A stretch of 9,691 nucleotides of DNA from Planctomycetota bacterium (lineage in GTDB: Bacteria; Planctomycetota; UBA11346), in the NCBI GenBank assembly GCA_947440715.1, contig CANETI010000073.1, forward strand, positions 1-9,691, written 5' to 3'. The notes under the pieces were generated by a model, which was not told where the DNA came from, ran no database searches, and saw only the letters and a list, made by a program, of their open reading frames with translations. The number at the start of each line of letters is the position of its first letter. Position 1 is the first letter of the stretch. Below are positions 8,901-9,691 of this stretch, piece after piece. A program made the translations under genes and the position numbers.

Positions 8901-9691
8901 TTATTTGGCCGTCTAACTGGTTCCGTCATATTCGCTAGTCCAACACATCGCGCGAGTTCTGCCATATTATCAGCAAATAAAGCTGGTCAGTCGCAATTAT
9001 GGAGTTTTGGCATCTCCGGTGATATTCCCATCGTCTTACTCAAAATAGTTAACGCTGAACGTTTAGATCTCGTGCGTCAATTAATGAATGCCCATGCGTA
9101 CTGGCGCATGAAGGGGTTGGCGGTCGATTTAGTAATTTGGAACGACGATGAATCGGTGTATCGCCAAGACATCAGTGATCGCATTGTTGGCGTTATCATG
9201 TCTGGCGTTGAATCGAGTATGCTCGACAAGCCAGGTGGCATTTTTGTCCGACGCGCAGATTTAATGTCAGAAGACGAACGCATCTTGCTGCAAACAGTTG
9301 CGCGGGTGGTGTTAACGGACAGCGATGGCAGCTTGGCGCAATTCCTGGAACAGCGATTAAGCAGCAACCAAGAACAACCGCTCTTCGTCCCATCGCGCAC
9401 GCATCATGCTGAGCCAACGGAATTACCTCGCTCTAAACCAACCGATTTACAATTTAATAATGGGGTTGGTGGATTTAGTTCGGATGGGCGTGAATATGTC
9501 ATTTCTGTTTCCGCTCAGCGCTCAACACCGGCACCGTGGGTCAACGTCATTGCTAATCCGTCGTTCGGCACCGTCATTAGTGAATCCGGTTCGGCCTATA
9601 CCTGGGATGGTAACAGCCATGAATTCCGTCTGACACCGTGGTCTAATGACTCCGTTTGCGACAGCGGTGGAGAATATTATCACTTACGTGA
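2988..9691 (+). CDS. ndvB: Cyclic beta-1,2-glucan synthase, NdvB/ChvB type (3' end outside window)
   Basis: The enzyme builds beta-1,2-glucan from UDP-glucose at the inner membrane, trims it by phosphorolysis and cyclises it. The frame stays open to the window end: about 2,235 of a usual 2,800-2,900 residues. The N-terminus has RGELF (45-49) and LPPAADWLLDN (104-114). Two membrane segments lie at about 438-499. The GT84 core (about 510-830) has LLTDFGDA (553-560), ERKRGKIEDLN, the DTD metal motif (655-657), SHDLIEG (Asp768) and RRQRWTRGDWQ (799-809). About five membrane segments follow at 845-1015. The middle region (about 1020-1660; GH189/'glycoamylase' type) has RTSPTNMGL, NWYDTR, DSGNLAGHL, SMFEYLMP, WGMSES (Glu1504), RYGFYEAIDYTP (Glu1574) and HHQGM (1598-1602). 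GH94-type beta-sandwich sequence runs from about 1670, with SGDIPI near 2010 and NPSFG at 2190; the catalytic barrel is missing. ATG 2988 is the first start possible in frame after the stop at 2892; 3039, TTG 3045 and 3066 are alternatives. Confidence 0.94.
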   Translation, partial: MPLFTWTKVRILRRPRKMRLLFISTAMRLWNRVRHPHADILVVQRGELFNREQLAAHARQLAGQHQTHLRFSGDPLRHRLYHIEADIATAYATVVTAAKADHRLPPAADWLLDNYYLVEEQIRTARRHLPAGYSRELPRLNQAPYVNYPRVYLIAQEIIAHTDARVDAESTATFVRAWQEISPLTLGELWAIPIMLRLAVIADLQQVSRHLATVITMRQSAAMWADKLHAVVAQQPSNLVVALSQLATAAQNGSLLTPAFVAEFTRRLQGSPHPALGDALTWLEQRLGEKGTSVERLVSEENQAQTSDQQSMGNGITSLKSLSHINWREFVETLSPVEQILRQDPAGIHVQMDFATRDLYRHRIEELAKSCALTEQDVAAHALMLTQARCAVVGNQHREAHIGYYLIDAGQRALERSISLRRGLIGMVTNTLRSAPLFSYISAITAIVIGTLVIATWWLAGHDIPLWGLGLFLSCIALAASQCAITCVNWLVTLVIKPISLPRVDLVQGITSDHRTLVIIPTLIRKPSDVESLIDGLEVRFLANVDPNLDFALLTDFGDAMQEHLPTDAALTKLAVDAIEELNRKYQHLRHNIFALFHRPRLFNKVDGNWLGRERKRGKIEDLNALLLHGDRSHFSVIVGETTQFSTYRFVITLDTDTQLPRDAARKLIGTLIHPLNRACFSSDGRVTNGYVILQPRAAINLPSANRSWFARIFSGEPGLDPYSRAVSDVYQDLFGEGSFVGKGIYDIAAFDRALHGRFPDNAILSHDLIEGCFSRAGLVSDVLVFEDHPARYGADVSRRQRWTRGDWQLLPWLLPTVANAKGARVRNQLSLLARWKLFDNLRRGLIAPAVLALLLGSWLALPNDGVVITLVIILLLTPVALGTIAGIFRKPNDIPLLMHLRLQGNATMLQLTQVVLGLVFLVYDAVVTIEAITITLWRMFISKRRKLEWTTASDAERNTASGWFGVYLAMWSAPAIALFTAAFINIDEPYHVYDSIWLLLIWTASPIIAWFISRPIHDRMDDLSLRQKQFLGRVARKTWRYYQHFVDADDHWLPPDNYQEYPVAVLARRTSPTNMGLGLLANLAAHDFGYMPVANVLERCEFTLNSMSRLERHRGHYYNWYDTRTAKAITPLYVSMVDSGNLAGHLLVLRQGLIAMREEPILRPQIFTGLHHTFALVVEHARLAHARSGTIGHGWMSRIDEFQRLWVDLDRDLRKPPKQLSSSLALLGRCITVASDFVTNVAMASDEELRWWAAAFERECRDHLDYLVRLAPWSRMPPVPEIIHALPADKEQHLVRLRSALNRLDREITLDDIAQLQEQLLPQLDWFLDEFGQNNDGLIKGAISWIANLRSHVSLASERANDLTKRLQITGEQAGALAMAMEWGFLFDRSRELFAIGFNVTSNRLDNSYYDLLASEARLGSFVAIAQGQVPQDHWFKLGRLLTSTRASPALLSWAGSMFEYLMPPLVMPTYPGTILDQTYRAVVRRQIDYARHRGLPAWGMSESGYYLTDAQMNYQYRAFGVPGLGLKRGLADDMVIAPYASAMALLVYPREACANLYRMSLAGHEGRYGFYEAIDYTPSRMAHGSQGSTVRSFMVHHQGMAFLAIDAVLNDRPMQRRFLADPLCKATDLLLQERIPKTVPVVYPHAAEAGAERAAAGSQEASMRVFTNPTASQPHVHLLSNGRYHVMVTDAGGGYSRWQGQELTRWREDVTRDADGSFCYIRDINSGNVWSTAWQPTGVKPDNYEAVFQQGRAEFKRLDHQIETRTEIAVSPEDDVELRRITLVNRSDQARIIEVTSYCECVLAPANGDLAHPAFSNLFVMTKLLRERDAILCWRRPRSEQEQPPWFIHLATVEGRESTPASYETSRVNFIGRNRTLAAPQVFDQVTPLSDTVGSVLDPILSIRRTVVIQPGESAVINLVYAAAQKESEALELASHYHEKHMTERIISMGWSHSQVVLGQLGASEADAQLFGRLTGSVIFASPTHRASSAILSANKAGQSQLWSFGISGDIPIVLLKIVNAERLDLVRQLMNAHAYWRMKGLAVDLVIWNDDESVYRQDISDRIVGVIMSGVESSMLDKPGGIFVRRADLMSEDERILLQTVARVVLTDSDGSLAQFLEQRLSSNQEQPLFVPSRTHHAEPTELPRSKPTDLQFNNGVGGFSSDGREYVISVSAQRSTPAPWVNVIANPSFGTVISESGSAYTWDGNSHEFRLTPWSNDSVCDSGGEYYHLR

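Noticed and set aside
9077..9417. Two overlapping antisense open frames (107 and 73 codons) near the right end
   Set aside because: Both are opposite well-conserved NdvB coding sequence and overlap each other in different frames, as expected for chance frames.

Overview
The window holds two large, divergently transcribed genes. Both run off its edges, and a 269-bp regulatory gap separates them. Base composition is near-balanced and codon use looks alike in both genes (many TTA and AAT codons), so nothing suggests that either was recently acquired. The minus-strand gene belongs to the ThuA / 'membrane-bound dehydrogenase' / HEAT families that are greatly expanded in the PVC superphylum. I therefore infer a Verrucomicrobiota-like or related PVC bacterium. 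This is an assignment from protein family, not from a marker gene.

Positions 1-2718, minus strand: the first 906 codons of a secreted multidomain protein. In order it has a signal peptide, a ThuA domain, a PVC-type sugar-dehydrogenase-like beta-propeller, a HEAT-like helical stretch, and the start of a jelly-roll carbohydrate-binding-type domain. The C-terminus, where relatives often carry a haem-binding CxxCH module, lies outside the window.

Positions 2719-2987: the divergent control region. It has a clean Shine-Dalgarno and an extended -10 for the minus gene. It also has one perfect and two imperfect matches to the LacI/GalR-family operator TGNAANCGNTTNCA. The perfect site and one imperfect site overlap the minus-gene promoter. 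The third lies upstream of the likely plus-strand promoter.

Positions 2988-9691, plus strand: about 2,235 codons of a cyclic beta-1,2-glucan synthase (NdvB/ChvB/Cgs type). The GT84 transferase core, the membrane segments, the middle cyclisation region and the N-terminal part of the GH94 phosphorylase region are visible. The GH94 catalytic barrel is cut off by the window end.

Taken together, the pair suggests a locus for making or modifying an extracytoplasmic glucan beside a secreted, probably oxidative saccharide-processing protein, with control by a sugar-responsive LacI-family repressor. The gene identities are well supported. The shared regulation and the functional link are inference. 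I see no RNA genes, CRISPR arrays, insertion sequences or phage genes.
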